From contig JACQAK010000104.1 of the NCBI GenBank assembly GCA_016194985.1, positions 1-56,697 on the forward strand: 56,697 nt of DNA. The letters are read 5' to 3'. This document shows positions 1-9,242 of the stretch, one piece after another. Position 1 is the first letter of the stretch, and each line of letters starts with the position of its first letter. The notes under the pieces were generated by a model that was given only the letters and a program-made list of their open reading frames with translations, had not been told where the DNA came from and did no database searches. The translations under genes and the position numbers were made by a program. This DNA comes from Bacteroidota bacterium. GTDB taxonomy: Bacteria; Bacteroidota; Bacteroidia; B-17B0; Aurantibacillaceae.

Positions 1-889
1 AAAAAAAAGGAGACTTTATTGCATCAAATCGTTTAGCGAAAATTTTAGAATATTTTGTATTGCACCCCATTGTCATTCTGTAATTAACAAAATATCCTTT
101 TTTAGGATAAGACAATAATGTTTTATCATTTTCTTTTAATATATATTGATAGATCAAATCCCAACTTTTTAATGCTGACTCTGCTTTTTGATTTGTATTA
201 ACACTACTCAGAGTTTCAGCCTTACCAATTCTATGATAAACCAGCTGCTGCTCAACTACCACAACCTTCTGAGCACATAAATATAATCTTGTAAAATACT
301 CACCGTCATCATTATTTGTTAATGTTTCATTCCATTCTCCAGTTTTCTCAATCACATCCCTGCGAACCAACATAGAATGAATTGCGCCAGATATTCCTTT
401 CATACCATAGCTTCTCATAATATCCTTCCCGTTTTTTATATCAGAATAGTCGATATGCCGAAAAATAAAAGGTTGAACATCTTCGACACTTTGCGTAAAC
501 CTCCCCCAAAAACAAAATGACAAATCTGCTGCATCTTTTTGCATGGCCTCAAGTTGAATAAGAAGTTTATCCTCGTGGAGAATATCGTCCGCATCCAAAT
601 ACTGTATATAATCACCAGAAGCGTTTTTTAGTCCCAAATTTCTGGCAGCAGCAGCGCCCATATTTTTCTGAGAAAAGCACTTGACCCCCAGCTTTTCAAA
701 GTCAGTAAATAATTCTTTTGTACCATCAGTAGACCCATCATCAATCAAAATAACTTCTATATTTTTATAATTTTGATTCACGGCACTCATCACGGAACTG
801 ACCAAATATTCTTTTGAGTTATAGGCCGGGATAATTATACTTACCAAATCTGTTTTAATATTTAAAAGTTTATTTATTACGACTTCCAT
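1..889 (-). CDS. Glycosyltransferase family 2, 3' end beyond the window
   Basis: I translated this by hand from an ATG at 889; the frame stays open to the left edge, giving at least 296 residues with no stop. It has a GT-A fold N-terminus: residues about 15-23 form the first strand (VSIIIPAYN), LIDDGSTDG lies at about 48-56, and a DAD metal/nucleotide-sugar motif at about 99-101. GT2 enzymes transfer a sugar from a nucleotide donor, here probably onto the lipid-linked repeat unit at the cytoplasmic face of the inner membrane. Its start overlaps the end of the upstream GT2 gene by 13 nt, so they are co-transcribed. Donor and linkage cannot be read from sequence. It is the last gene of the locus visible here. 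Confidence 0.85.
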   Translation of the reverse strand, partial: MEVVINKLLNIKTDLVSIIIPAYNSKEYLVSSVMSAVNQNYKNIEVILIDDGSTDGTKELFTDFEKLGVKCFSQKNMGAAAARNLGLKNASGDYIQYLDADDILHEDKLLIQLEAMQKDAADLSFCFWGRFTQSVEDVQPFIFRHIDYSDIKNGKDIMRSYGMKGISGAIHSMLVRRDVIEKTGEWNETLTNNDDGEYFTRLYLCAQKVVVVEQQLVYHRIGKAETLSSVNTNQKAESALKSWDLIYQYILKENDKTLLSYPKKGYFVNYRMTMGCNTKYSKIFAKRFDAIKSPFF

Positions 890-1698
890 AAATTCAACTT
901 AAATAATTTGTTAACGAGTCTGATAAAAAACAACAAGCTCTTTTTTTCAAATAATTTGTCGTAAAAACTTATTTTATACTTATTTTTTTTTAGCTCGGCC
1001 ATATAAAGGTAATCACCATAAAACTGATGAGGGATTACCTTTTTTAATCCCAACTTTTTCTCCTCAATCCTTAACTCATTGTTTAAACTACTAAACCCAT
1101 TCGTATCATAATAACTAATATCGACATCGATATATTTAACAGTTACACCTGCTATTCCAATAGTTTTCAAAAAAAAGATCCAGTCACTAACTATTTTAAA
1201 TTCTTCATCATACAGTTCGTATCTGTTAAATAGTTCTCTTTTTATAAAGACACTTTGATGAGGGATTGTGTGATAATACATATCCATTAATGTAAGTTGT
1301 GAACGGCCGAGGCCTTTATCCCTTACAAATGCAAGCGATGAATTACTTACCTTCAAAACATTTCCATATATAATATCTTCCGTAATATTTAAAGAAAACA
1401 CAGTATCTAAACTATTATTATCCACCAACCAATCTCCACTGTTCAAAAATAAACAGTATTCTCCTTTTGCCTGCAGGATACCCTTATTCATTGCATTATA
1501 TATGCCTTTATCTTTTTCACTTACCCAATAAGTCACATTATCAGCATATTTTTCAATGATTGCTTTACTTCCGTCAGTGCTTCCACCATCAATAACAAGG
1601 TACTCAAAATCGTTATATGTCTGATTTATTACACTTTCTAAAGTCTTCTCCAACCCAAGAGCATTGTTGTAATTTATTGTAATAATCGACAATTTCAC
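877..1698 (-). CDS. Glycosyltransferase family 2 (WcaE/PGL-like)
   Basis: A 273-residue GT2 enzyme. The N-terminus has the GT-A nucleotide-binding strand (LSIITINYN), then IDGGSTDG at residues 37-44, and a DXD-equivalent region FLNSGDW at about 84-90. Length is normal for the short GT2 group found in capsule and colanic-acid clusters. It presumably adds one sugar to the repeat unit. The preceding GT4 gene ends 1 nt upstream, so translation is probably coupled. The C-terminal 50 residues are Lys/Phe-rich and may associate with the membrane. Donor sugar unknown. Confidence 0.85.
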   Translation of the reverse strand: MKLSIITINYNNALGLEKTLESVINQTYNDFEYLVIDGGSTDGSKAIIEKYADNVTYWVSEKDKGIYNAMNKGILQAKGEYCLFLNSGDWLVDNNSLDTVFSLNITEDIIYGNVLKVSNSSLAFVRDKGLGRSQLTLMDMYYHTIPHQSVFIKRELFNRYELYDEEFKIVSDWIFFLKTIGIAGVTVKYIDVDISYYDTNGFSSLNNELRIEEKKLGLKKVIPHQFYGDYLYMAELKKNKYKISFYDKLFEKKSLLFFIRLVNKLFKLNLWKS

Positions 1699-1699
1699 C

Positions 1700-2890
1700 T
1701 TATTTGATCAGTGTTTTATATAAGTTTATATACTCCTGAATTTTATTTTGAATGTTAAATCTTTTTTTAACATCCTCCAAAATAGCCTGTTTATCAAAAG
1801 ATGTAGCTAATGCTTTTACTATTGCATTAGCCAATTCCTGTGCAGAAAAGTCTTTTGCCAAAACGCCATTCATTCCATCTTTTATAATATCCAAACTGCC
1901 TCCGGTTGGAAAAGAAATAACGGGGGTACCTGAGGCTAACGATTCAATTGTAACTTGTCCAAATGCTTCCTCGATAGCTGCTGTTATAAAATAATCTGCT
2001 GATGAATATAATATAGATAATAGTCGTTCGTCACTTATTTCACCCACACTAATATATGATTTACTGAGTTCCTTGTTTTCTTTTCCAAAAACAACTAACT
2101 GTATATTGGTATCATTAATATAACCAAGGGCTTCTAAAGCTAAACCAAAGCCCTTACGTTTGTTTGTAACATAATCAGCCCCCAGTAAAATAATTATTTT
2201 ATCGTGTGGAAGATTAAAAACATCGCGGGCCAATAATTTATTATGTGGCCTAAATACTTTAAAATCTACTCCATTATGAATTACCTGTTTAGGAAAATGA
2301 CTTATAATATCGCTTTCATTAGCTTTTTCCAGAACCCAGTTTGAAATTGCCACAAAATTAACATTCGAATTTAGCAGAGCTTTTTTTCTTATCTTTTTGT
2401 TCTCTTTAATGTAATTATCATATATATCGAATGGGAAATTTTTCTCATAATGATTTCCTCCTCCGCAACTATACAAATCAGCCATCCGCCATATCACAGG
2501 CTTGGTAGTGTTTTTAAAGAAACTAGGTTCATCTATAAACCCGGAAACCCAATTCAACTGAATAATATCTGCCTCTTTATACAACGGATGTGCTGTAATA
2601 TCAAAATTTGAAGTTGGTAAACTAAATATTTCCACATCAGAATGCTTTTGTATGTTTGGAGTTTTTATTTTACCAAACGTCAACATCTTAGAACCTTTTT
2701 TATAAATACGTTTCCAGAGAGAAGCTACGGGCAATTGATCAAAAAAACCATAACTCTCCGGGATATTTTTAGTTTTACGGAAAACCAACATTTTAGAATC
2801 AATGCCAGCTTCCAAAAGGCCCAAATGAATTCGCTTACATGCCGTTGCCGCGCCCCCAAAATCAATAGTATTTACATGCAGAATTTTCAT
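1700..2890 (-). CDS. Glycosyltransferase family 4 (GT-B fold)
   Basis: A 396-residue retaining glycosyltransferase. The N-terminal Rossmann half opens with a Gly-rich acceptor loop (DFGGAATA, residues about 11-18). The C-terminal half carries the family signature EAFGQVTIESLASG starting at residue 308, the E-x7-E motif that contacts the donor sugar-nucleotide, followed by GTPVISFPTGG. The length fits WcaL/WbaZ-type enzymes. The ATG overlaps the stop of the upstream acetyltransferase gene in a TAATG arrangement, which indicates translational coupling. It probably adds a hexose to the growing repeat unit; the substrate cannot be assigned. Confidence 0.87.
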   Translation of the reverse strand: MKILHVNTIDFGGAATACKRIHLGLLEAGIDSKMLVFRKTKNIPESYGFFDQLPVASLWKRIYKKGSKMLTFGKIKTPNIQKHSDVEIFSLPTSNFDITAHPLYKEADIIQLNWVSGFIDEPSFFKNTTKPVIWRMADLYSCGGGNHYEKNFPFDIYDNYIKENKKIRKKALLNSNVNFVAISNWVLEKANESDIISHFPKQVIHNGVDFKVFRPHNKLLARDVFNLPHDKIIILLGADYVTNKRKGFGLALEALGYINDTNIQLVVFGKENKELSKSYISVGEISDERLLSILYSSADYFITAAIEEAFGQVTIESLASGTPVISFPTGGSLDIIKDGMNGVLAKDFSAQELANAIVKALATSFDKQAILEDVKKRFNIQNKIQEYINLYKTLIK

Positions 2891-3624
2891 TACTCAACTA
2901 TACTATTTAGTTTTTCGATAGTTAAATCACCATAAAACAGATTCTTGTTTCTTTTAATTTTCTCTATATCCCAATTCCACCATTGTATTTCCAATAATTT
3001 AACTATTACTTCATCGGAAAATCTTTTTTTAATAACCTTTGCAGGTGTTCCCCCTACTATCGAATACGGAGGCACGTCTGTTGTAACAACTGAATTTGCA
3101 GCTACCACTGCCCCATCACCAATTTTAACCCCTGTTAAAATAACACTTTGTGTGCCGATCCATACATCGTTTCCTATTACTATATCTCCTTTCGATACCA
3201 AATCCTGATTTCTATTACTCTCTTTAAAAATGTGATACTTAATAAAATAGGTTGTAATGTTATGAATGTTGTGATTATGGTCCTGAATAGCAGTATGCCT
3301 TGCAATGGAACAAAAATTTCCTATTTTAATTTTATTTACAGAACTAAAAAATTCTGTACCGGGGCCATTAATCGATGTATTATTTCCTATCTGGATATCT
3401 CCACTGAGGTTTACCTTATAGATCAAGCATCTCTCCCCTATTCTTACATCACCATGTATTTCGCTGTGCTGAACAGTTGTTGAAAGTGGAATATTTTGTA
3501 TTGAAGAAACATTACTTTTGACAATATTTTTGGGAGAATTCGTTTTTTTATCAAAATTTGTCGCAGATGTTCTTACTACATCCAATCCTATTTTACTTAA
3601 TATTTTTTTTATTACTTGCTTCAT
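2890..3624 (-). CDS. Left-handed beta-helix O-acetyltransferase (CatB/XAT-like)
   Basis: A 244-residue hexapeptide-repeat acyltransferase. Residues about 55-195 contain [LIV]-G-x4 turns typical of a left-handed beta helix (IGNNTSI, IGNFCSI, IGNDVWIG, IGDGAVV). The closing VGGTPAKVIKKRF at about 190-202 is the classic C-terminus of sugar O-acetyltransferases. The His in the IQDHNHNI loop (about 114-120) is the likely general base and acetyl-CoA the likely donor. The first 45 residues are a low-complexity extension without assigned function. Its place among glycosyltransferases suggests that it acetylates the polysaccharide or a precursor sugar. Confidence 0.85.
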   Translation of the reverse strand: MKQVIKKILSKIGLDVVRTSATNFDKKTNSPKNIVKSNVSSIQNIPLSTTVQHSEIHGDVRIGERCLIYKVNLSGDIQIGNNTSINGPGTEFFSSVNKIKIGNFCSIARHTAIQDHNHNIHNITTYFIKYHIFKESNRNQDLVSKGDIVIGNDVWIGTQSVILTGVKIGDGAVVAANSVVTTDVPPYSIVGGTPAKVIKKRFSDEVIVKLLEIQWWNWDIEKIKRNKNLFYGDLTIEKLNSIVE

Positions 3625-3629
3625 AGCAT

Positions 3630-5096
3630 TTAATTAGTATATAGTCCTTTCAATATACTATCCAATTTTTTTCTGGCTGCACCTACGGTATCCTTGCTCT
3701 CTTTATTAGTTATAGATTGATCATATAAAATTTTAGAAAGTTCATTTATATCAAAGGCAGAAAAAAAAGTTTCTGTTTCAATTTCTGTCTTATATACTGT
3801 ATAACCTTTTCTTCCAATAATAATATTATCGATGTCAAACTCTTTTGCTTCAAGAGCTACACCCGAAAAATCAGTTATATTAAACCGGACTTTTGCAAAA
3901 AGTTCATATAACGGTAAAGCATTTGCCTGATCAATTTCTATTTTATCAGGAAATCTTTGTTTTAAATCAATCAGTTTTTGTTTATCGTCCGGATAACGTG
4001 GATGTAATCTGAAATACCATACATATTTTTGATCCTGTGCAATAAGCCTTTCCATAAAATCAGGAATCCAGACACCTTGCAATGAAACCAAAATTCCAGT
4101 ATCTGCATCTGCTTCTTTGGCAACAAATTGTTCCTTTTGCTGAATAATAGACAAATTTCCACCAACAATAACTCTTGGCGTATACATTTTTCCCGAAAAA
4201 TTTCTAATCAGTCTATCAGCGTCACTTTGTTTCCACACCCAAAAAGTTTTCGGGAAAAATTCCTTGTACATATCACTGTTTTCCCATCTCGCATAAGCAA
4301 AATGTTCATCGGATTGTTGACTATGTTGATATTCAATATTTTCAATAGCTAATTCATTAGCAGCCCTGCTTAATGCCATTACACTATTTTCATAAAAGCA
4401 ATAGGACCAAATTAGTTTAGGTCGTGTAACTTTAAGAAGTTCCTTAAAGGTGTAGTAATTAATCTCTTGTTCTATCTGAAAATTATTACTCAGGTTTATA
4501 AAATGATCTGTTTGTTCTATCTTCTTTTCGTCAAGAAATATCTTTATGAACTTCGAATTACTAATATATTTTTCAATCTTATTTATTCGCTTATTCCTAT
4601 AGGCAAATAATAAACGATTATATTGTTTCAATTTTCCATAAAAAACAGCCAAACTAGACAAATCATAATTGACAGGTTTATTGCGGTCTATCAATAACTC
4701 CTCAAAACCGCACCCATTCTTTAATAACTCCTTTTTTATGGGAGAGAGATATAAATTTATTTCTTCTCCATTCTTTTGTTTATAATAGTGTGCTTTAAAG
4801 CCATATATCAACACTTTGTTCTTCAGCAAGTTTTTATGATTAATCTTTAAAAAAAACAAAATAACCTTCAATTTAAGAAGTTGGAAAAGAGATCTATAAT
4901 TAAAAATCGGTATAGGATATGCTATCTTTGGAGATGAACTATTCGGCAAAATTTTGTTGGTCTCTAACAAATTTAAATAATACCCAAGTTGAGCTCTAAA
5001 CAAGGGATAATTAACATATTTAAGTTTTGAATTCTTTAATAAATAATTTTCAAGCTCATTTAATAAACTATTAATATGAAGAGTTTTATGCTCCAA
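3630..5096 (-). CDS. Putative GT-B glycosyltransferase, sialyltransferase/capsule-transferase-like
   Basis: A 488-residue protein I do not recognise at family level. The C-terminal half looks like a GT-B donor-binding domain: ILVSLQGVW at about 335-343, then FRLHPRYPDD at about 362-371 (an HP motif) and TDFSGVALEA at about 408-417 (an S...EA motif). This HP/S-x4-EA layout is seen in polysialyltransferase, CDP-glycerol-transferase and KpsS/LipB-like enzymes. Directly upstream lie two NeuB genes, a CMP-sugar synthetase-like gene and a PtmE-like gene, so a nonulosonate transferase is a reasonable inference. No transmembrane segment is obvious. The stop-to-start gap from the preceding gene is 12 nt. 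Confidence 0.6.
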   Translation of the reverse strand: MEHKTLHINSLLNELENYLLKNSKLKYVNYPLFRAQLGYYLNLLETNKILPNSSSPKIAYPIPIFNYRSLFQLLKLKVILFFLKINHKNLLKNKVLIYGFKAHYYKQKNGEEINLYLSPIKKELLKNGCGFEELLIDRNKPVNYDLSSLAVFYGKLKQYNRLLFAYRNKRINKIEKYISNSKFIKIFLDEKKIEQTDHFINLSNNFQIEQEINYYTFKELLKVTRPKLIWSYCFYENSVMALSRAANELAIENIEYQHSQQSDEHFAYARWENSDMYKEFFPKTFWVWKQSDADRLIRNFSGKMYTPRVIVGGNLSIIQQKEQFVAKEADADTGILVSLQGVWIPDFMERLIAQDQKYVWYFRLHPRYPDDKQKLIDLKQRFPDKIEIDQANALPLYELFAKVRFNITDFSGVALEAKEFDIDNIIIGRKGYTVYKTEIETETFFSAFDINELSKILYDQSITNKESKDTVGAARKKLDSILKGLYTN

Positions 5097-5108
5097 TATA
5101 ATGACTAT

Positions 5109-6128
5109 CTAAATTAGATTATCCTGTGCCTTTTTATAATCATCTTGTTGGCCAATATCCAACCAATATTCATCAATGGTAAAAACCTTTGTATGCTTTT
5201 TTTCATCAATCAGCATTTCAAATAAAGATGGCATATCAAAATATTCTTCTTTTTTAAGGTATTTTAAACTTTCAGGATTAAGCACATACATTCCTGTATT
5301 AATAAAGTATTGATAAGACGGTTTTTCCTTAACAGATTTTAAATTCATTGAGTTATCAAATTCCACACATGCATAAGGAACTTCGTAGGAATATCTTTTC
5401 ACGCACATTGTTGCCTCTGCATTTTGACTTGTATGAAAATTTAAAAAGTCATTAAAATTAACAGTTGTCAATACATCTCCATTCACTACGAAGAAGGGGG
5501 CATCAATATCAAAATCAATTAAAGACAGGGCCCCTGCAGTGCCCATACGTTTATTTTCTCTTGTATACCTTATTTCAATTCCCAATTGCTTTCCATCGCC
5601 AAAAAAATCTTCAATAATTTCAGATTTATAATTAACACACAAAATAAATTTACCAAAGCCATAAGATCTAAAATGTTCGATAATTCTTAACAGCATTGGC
5701 TTACCACCCACTTCAAGCATTGGTTTTGGAACATGCTTTGTTAAATCTCCTAATCTTGTCCCCAATCCACCAGCCATAATCACTACCCAATTATTATGAG
5801 TCAATTTTTCAAACTCATCCAAAACAACAACTTCAACTAATTCTCCGCTCGCATTAATAACAGGCATATGACGACGATGAAGTTCGCGTAAACGTTTTTT
5901 AATTGTAACATGCGACTCCGTATTAAGAGCAACTGTTGGTTTTTTATTGATAATAGAATCTACATCAAACTTTCGGTTTAAAACACCTCTTCTTAAATCA
6001 CCATCTGTTATAATTCCTATTAACTTATTTTGATGATCTACAACCGGCAAAAAACCATTTCCATTTTGGTCTAATAATCTAACAGCTTCTTCGAAAGTTG
6101 TATTTACGCTGTACAACAAATAATTCAT
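5109..6128 (-). CDS. CBS-domain sugar nucleotidyltransferase, PtmE-like
   Basis: A 339-residue fusion of two CBS domains (residues about 1-112) with a sugar-phosphate nucleotidyltransferase (about 114-339). The nucleotidyltransferase has the loop AGGLGTRL at 119-126, KPMLEVGGKPM just after it, and VVNGDVLT at about 212. This architecture matches PtmE of Campylobacter, a glucosamine-1-phosphate guanylyltransferase that feeds GDP-GlcNAc into legionaminic acid synthesis. By analogy it supplies the nucleotide sugar used by LegB in the same cluster. The CBS pair probably senses an adenosine nucleotide. The ATG shares one base with the stop of the upstream NeuB gene. Whether it uses GTP or another NTP cannot be read. 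Confidence 0.8.
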   Translation of the reverse strand: MNYLLYSVNTTFEEAVRLLDQNGNGFLPVVDHQNKLIGIITDGDLRRGVLNRKFDVDSIINKKPTVALNTESHVTIKKRLRELHRRHMPVINASGELVEVVVLDEFEKLTHNNWVVIMAGGLGTRLGDLTKHVPKPMLEVGGKPMLLRIIEHFRSYGFGKFILCVNYKSEIIEDFFGDGKQLGIEIRYTRENKRMGTAGALSLIDFDIDAPFFVVNGDVLTTVNFNDFLNFHTSQNAEATMCVKRYSYEVPYACVEFDNSMNLKSVKEKPSYQYFINTGMYVLNPESLKYLKKEEYFDMPSLFEMLIDEKKHTKVFTIDEYWLDIGQQDDYKKAQDNLI

Positions 6129-7117
6129 TACTTTACGTTTTGAAATTTTACAACACAGTCCATATCAAGATCAATTAATAGTGTTTTGCCAATTAGATCT
6201 TCAACATTACTAAAAGAATCAACCTGATCATCAATAAGTTTAAGAGAAATCAATTCACTTGTTAAAATTGTACCGCATTTTAAATCCGCTCTTGCTACAC
6301 ATCTCAATTGCCTTTCTCTATATATACTCTCTGCAGCAGTAAATTCAAAAGAGGTAGCATAATCAGTCATTACATAATTATTTACAAATTTTACTTTCTC
6401 TATAATTTTTTTCATTTTATCTAAAGACACTGCAGCAGAATAATCAACCCGTTCAACACCTTCAGTGGTGGTGATATGTTTTTCAAAAATTGTGGCACCT
6501 AAAATAGAAGCGTACTCATTGCTTGTTATCGCATAATCGCTATCAAAAGCCGAATGATCCGCATAGCCTATTTTTAAATCCGGAAACTTTTTTTTCAAAA
6601 AAGAGATTTTCCCAATTTTTACATCTTCCAATTTACTTGGAAATGATTGAAATCCAACCATCAGTACTTTTAAGTTATTTCCAAAAAAATTAATTTTCTC
6701 TTCGATTTCTTCTAATGTTCTACCTCCAACTCCCAAAATAATATCTTTCTGCGCGTTTTTCACAGTGTTCAATATCATATTATCATAAAAAGAAACAGAA
6801 TGAATGTCTAAATATTTCACATCAAAAGTATTCAATAACTCAAATGCTTCCATATTTAGAGGCATCATCACTATGTCAAGCCCTAAACTATTCGTATAAG
6901 TAAAGATATCATGCCATTGAGATAAATTAAAACAATAGCTATCTAAATCTTTATACGCCTTGTGTTTGGTAGATACAAAATCTGCAGTTCGTGTCATAAC
7001 TTGAAACTTAACACCTTGTGCTCCTGACTTTTTTGACACATCAATTAAATCTTTCATGAAATTCATATCACCCTGATGATGAAATGCTGTTTCTGTATAA
7101 AAATATATATTATTCAT
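6128..7117 (-). CDS. N-acetylneuraminate/legionaminate synthase family (NeuB/LegI), complete copy
   Basis: A 329-residue NeuB-family TIM barrel with a C-terminal SAF (antifreeze-like) domain from about residue 268. The N-terminal barrel strand carries TETAFHHQG (8-16), the position of the family motif AEIGxNHxG, and VKFQ at about 36-39. Metal-ligand histidines are in GYADHSAF (about 186-193) and FEKHIT (about 209-214). The reaction condenses phosphoenolpyruvate with a 2,4-diamino or N-acetyl hexose to give a nine-carbon sugar acid. It is more divergent in the first motif than the other NeuB-family gene nearby, so the two may use different substrates. It overlaps the upstream cytidylyltransferase gene by 8 nt. 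Confidence 0.87.
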   Translation of the reverse strand: MNNIYFYTETAFHHQGDMNFMKDLIDVSKKSGAQGVKFQVMTRTADFVSTKHKAYKDLDSYCFNLSQWHDIFTYTNSLGLDIVMMPLNMEAFELLNTFDVKYLDIHSVSFYDNMILNTVKNAQKDIILGVGGRTLEEIEEKINFFGNNLKVLMVGFQSFPSKLEDVKIGKISFLKKKFPDLKIGYADHSAFDSDYAITSNEYASILGATIFEKHITTTEGVERVDYSAAVSLDKMKKIIEKVKFVNNYVMTDYATSFEFTAAESIYRERQLRCVARADLKCGTILTSELISLKLIDDQVDSFSNVEDLIGKTLLIDLDMDCVVKFQNVK

Positions 7118-7922
7118 ATAATTTAACTAAAGTAGCGCTAGCTTTCCTACGATTCATATCCTCACAAAATTCTTCAAAAGATATAATTTTATCGTAAGGA
7201 TATTTAATGCTACCTCCGGAAGAAATTTTCATTGCTGGCAATGTAACGTTTTCATTTTGATATAATGACATTATGTCTTTCAACATAATATCCGTATGTT
7301 TTAATCCCAATAAAGTCAAAATTCTTTTTGTTCTTATTAAATCATTATTTGTATCTACAGTAACAGAAAAATTCGAATAATCATCTTTAAAAGCTTTAAT
7401 AATACCACACTTAAAATTATCAGGTTCAAATAGAAACAACATTAAATATTCGCTAACACCTGGATCCATTAAACTATAACATTTTTTTAAAGCATCAGTT
7501 GTCATCACTTCTGTTGTTGCACCAATGGGAACATCCACAACTCTTACATAATCCAATTTATTACTTTCAAGTAATTGTAATTGATTTTTTACAAACTCTA
7601 TCGATGCTAATGGATTATCGCCGGTAATTCTAATTAGCACATCTGCATTTTCCATTTCTCCAACCTCAAGCATTCTTTCAATAACTGCATCCGGAGAACC
7701 CCGATATAACTTTATATTATTTCTAAAAGCAATATCTTCTAAAATATCATCAGCAGGATCTACTGAAGTACATAGGTATACTTCATCTATTTCATCAACA
7801 GATTTCACTCTTTGAACAAGAAAATCTATCATCGATAATCCTGGCTCTAAATCTCTTAAAATCTTTAAAGGTAATCGTTTTGAAACTGTTCTAGCTATGA
7901 TACACGCAACAACTTTTGCCAT
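7110..7922 (-). CDS. Cytidylyltransferase (NeuA/SpsF-like CMP-sugar synthetase)
   Basis: A 270-residue nucleotidyltransferase. The N-terminus ACIIARTVSKRLPLK (about 6-20) is the CTP-binding loop of the CMP-NeuAc/CMP-Kdo synthetase fold (IxARxxSxRLPxK), and RITGDNPL (about 97-104) is the active-site strand. It looks closest to SpsF, which pairs with the NeuB-like SpsE in Bacillus spore-coat synthesis. The expected role is activation of the nonulosonic acid as its CMP-sugar. The C-terminal 90 residues are not covered by a motif I recognise. It lies between a YhcH-family gene and the second NeuB gene in a tightly packed series. Confidence 0.78.
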   Translation of the reverse strand: MAKVVACIIARTVSKRLPLKILRDLEPGLSMIDFLVQRVKSVDEIDEVYLCTSVDPADDILEDIAFRNNIKLYRGSPDAVIERMLEVGEMENADVLIRITGDNPLASIEFVKNQLQLLESNKLDYVRVVDVPIGATTEVMTTDALKKCYSLMDPGVSEYLMLFLFEPDNFKCGIIKAFKDDYSNFSVTVDTNNDLIRTKRILTLLGLKHTDIMLKDIMSLYQNENVTLPAMKISSGGSIKYPYDKIISFEEFCEDMNRRKASATLVKLYE

Positions 7923-7928
7923 TACTTT

Positions 7929-8360
7929 CTACTTAATTTTTAAAACAATTTTTTTAGAAAATTCATCTTCTATTTGATTAGTATGAATTTCTTCTTTTGG
8001 AATAAAGGCAAACGTGTTTTTATACATTTTACAACTTGATATTACTTTAGATGAATACAATGTATAGTCCCCGTTTTCGTCATAAGGTTTTGTAATTGAA
8101 GCGCTCAGTTTATCCCCCAGATAAATTGTATCACTACCATCAACAACAATATGTATATCGTTAAATTCAGTATGGGCTTCAAAAACACCATCAATGTATC
8201 CGCTCTTACATAGAACTATTGCTTTTAAATCATCTTTAATTTTAATCCATTCTCCAATTGCCACTTCATTAGCATTCACCTTATCAATAAATAATAAAAC
8301 CGAATCAATATATTTCGAGCCTACATAATTTTTTAAACCTGGAAGAGCATCTAAAATCAT
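7929..8360 (-). CDS. YhcH/YjgK/YiaL (EbgC-like) family protein
   Basis: I chose the ATG at 8360, giving 143 residues. An in-frame ATG at 8411 would overlap the NeuB gene by 47 nt, whereas 8360 lies 5 nt after the NeuB stop and has AGGA just upstream. The conserved cupin-like core is visible: FEAHTEFNDI at about 60-69 (EAH...DI) and a late His in EEIHT at about 124-127. Known members include YhcH, reported as a sialic-acid anomerase that opens N-acetylneuraminate for the lyase. Here it lies between a synthase and a CMP-synthetase, so interconversion of nonulosonate anomers is a plausible but unproven role. Confidence 0.72.
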   Translation of the reverse strand: MILDALPGLKNYVGSKYIDSVLLFIDKVNANEVAIGEWIKIKDDLKAIVLCKSGYIDGVFEAHTEFNDIHIVVDGSDTIYLGDKLSASITKPYDENGDYTLYSSKVISSCKMYKNTFAFIPKEEIHTNQIEDEFSKKIVLKIK

Positions 8361-8364
8361 AATC

Positions 8365-9168
8365 CTATTTAATATAATCCCATTTAACCAACATATCTTC
8401 TTCAATATCAACAGTTAATTTTCTTCCAATCAACTGATCAATTAAATCCGGAGAGATACCTGTTCCAGGTCTTTTACTAGTTAAATCATTTGATGTAAGA
8501 ACATGACCAGCTTTTAAATCTTTAGCAAATACAGCACTCCGTCTGAATTTTAATTTCTTTTCTTGTTCTGCTTTAGAAACCACTTTCACAAAACTCCCCA
8601 TTGACTTAGCAATATTAGACGACTCTTTACAAATAATCGCCATTTCATGAGGATCTGCAGAAATTTCATGATCCCATCCGGGCAGGTTTTTATCAGTTGT
8701 AAAATGTTTTTCAATAATACAAGAGCCTAATGCCACACTTGCCAAAGGAATTGAAAATCCTATAGTGTGATCCGAAAATCCAACAGGAACTCCAAAAGTT
8801 TTTTGCATCATGGTAATATTATTTAAATTAATATCCTCATACGCCGGAGGGTAAATCGATATACAATGCAAAAGTGCCATTTCTTTACAACCCTTCTTTG
8901 CCAATATTTCTAAAGCCCTGTCTACTTCTGATAGGGTAGCCATGCCTGTTGACAAAATAACAGGTTTACCTCTATCCGCCAGATAATTTAATAATTGAAA
9001 ATTATTTATATCCATTGATGCTACTTTAAAAAATGGCACTTCACATTTTTCTAACAAATCAACTTCATACTCAGAAAAAGGAGTTGAACAAAAATCTACA
9101 TTTTTAGTATCGCAATAAGCTTTTAATTCATAATGCTGTTCTTCTCTTAAATAATATTTTTCCACCAT
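8365..9168 (-). CDS. NeuB/LegI-type synthase lacking its N-terminus
   Basis: From the only in-frame ATG (9168) this is 267 residues: GMATLSEVDRALE, GFSDHTIGF and IEKHFTTDK of the NeuB barrel, then a SAF domain with KRPGTGISP. NeuB proteins are normally about 340 residues. The same frame remains open upstream to 9300 and encodes convincing NeuB sequence (CGSDAVKFQ, then about 35 more residues), ending at an in-frame TAG at 9301-9303. No start codon exists in that 132-nt extension. About 27 N-terminal residues with the AEIGxNHxG motif are absent, and the extension overlaps the last 58 nt of the upstream GT2 gene in another frame. It is either a damaged gene or a sequence error. Confidence 0.7.
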   Translation of the reverse strand: MVEKYYLREEQHYELKAYCDTKNVDFCSTPFSEYEVDLLEKCEVPFFKVASMDINNFQLLNYLADRGKPVILSTGMATLSEVDRALEILAKKGCKEMALLHCISIYPPAYEDINLNNITMMQKTFGVPVGFSDHTIGFSIPLASVALGSCIIEKHFTTDKNLPGWDHEISADPHEMAIICKESSNIAKSMGSFVKVVSKAEQEKKLKFRRSAVFAKDLKAGHVLTSNDLTSKRPGTGISPDLIDQLIGRKLTVDIEEDMLVKWDYIK

Positions 9169-9242
9169 TTCTTTTAACGAACCGAAATGTTTTTTTGGAG
9201 AATCATCATATTTCTGGTTTCTGTCATACTCTTCTTTGGCAA

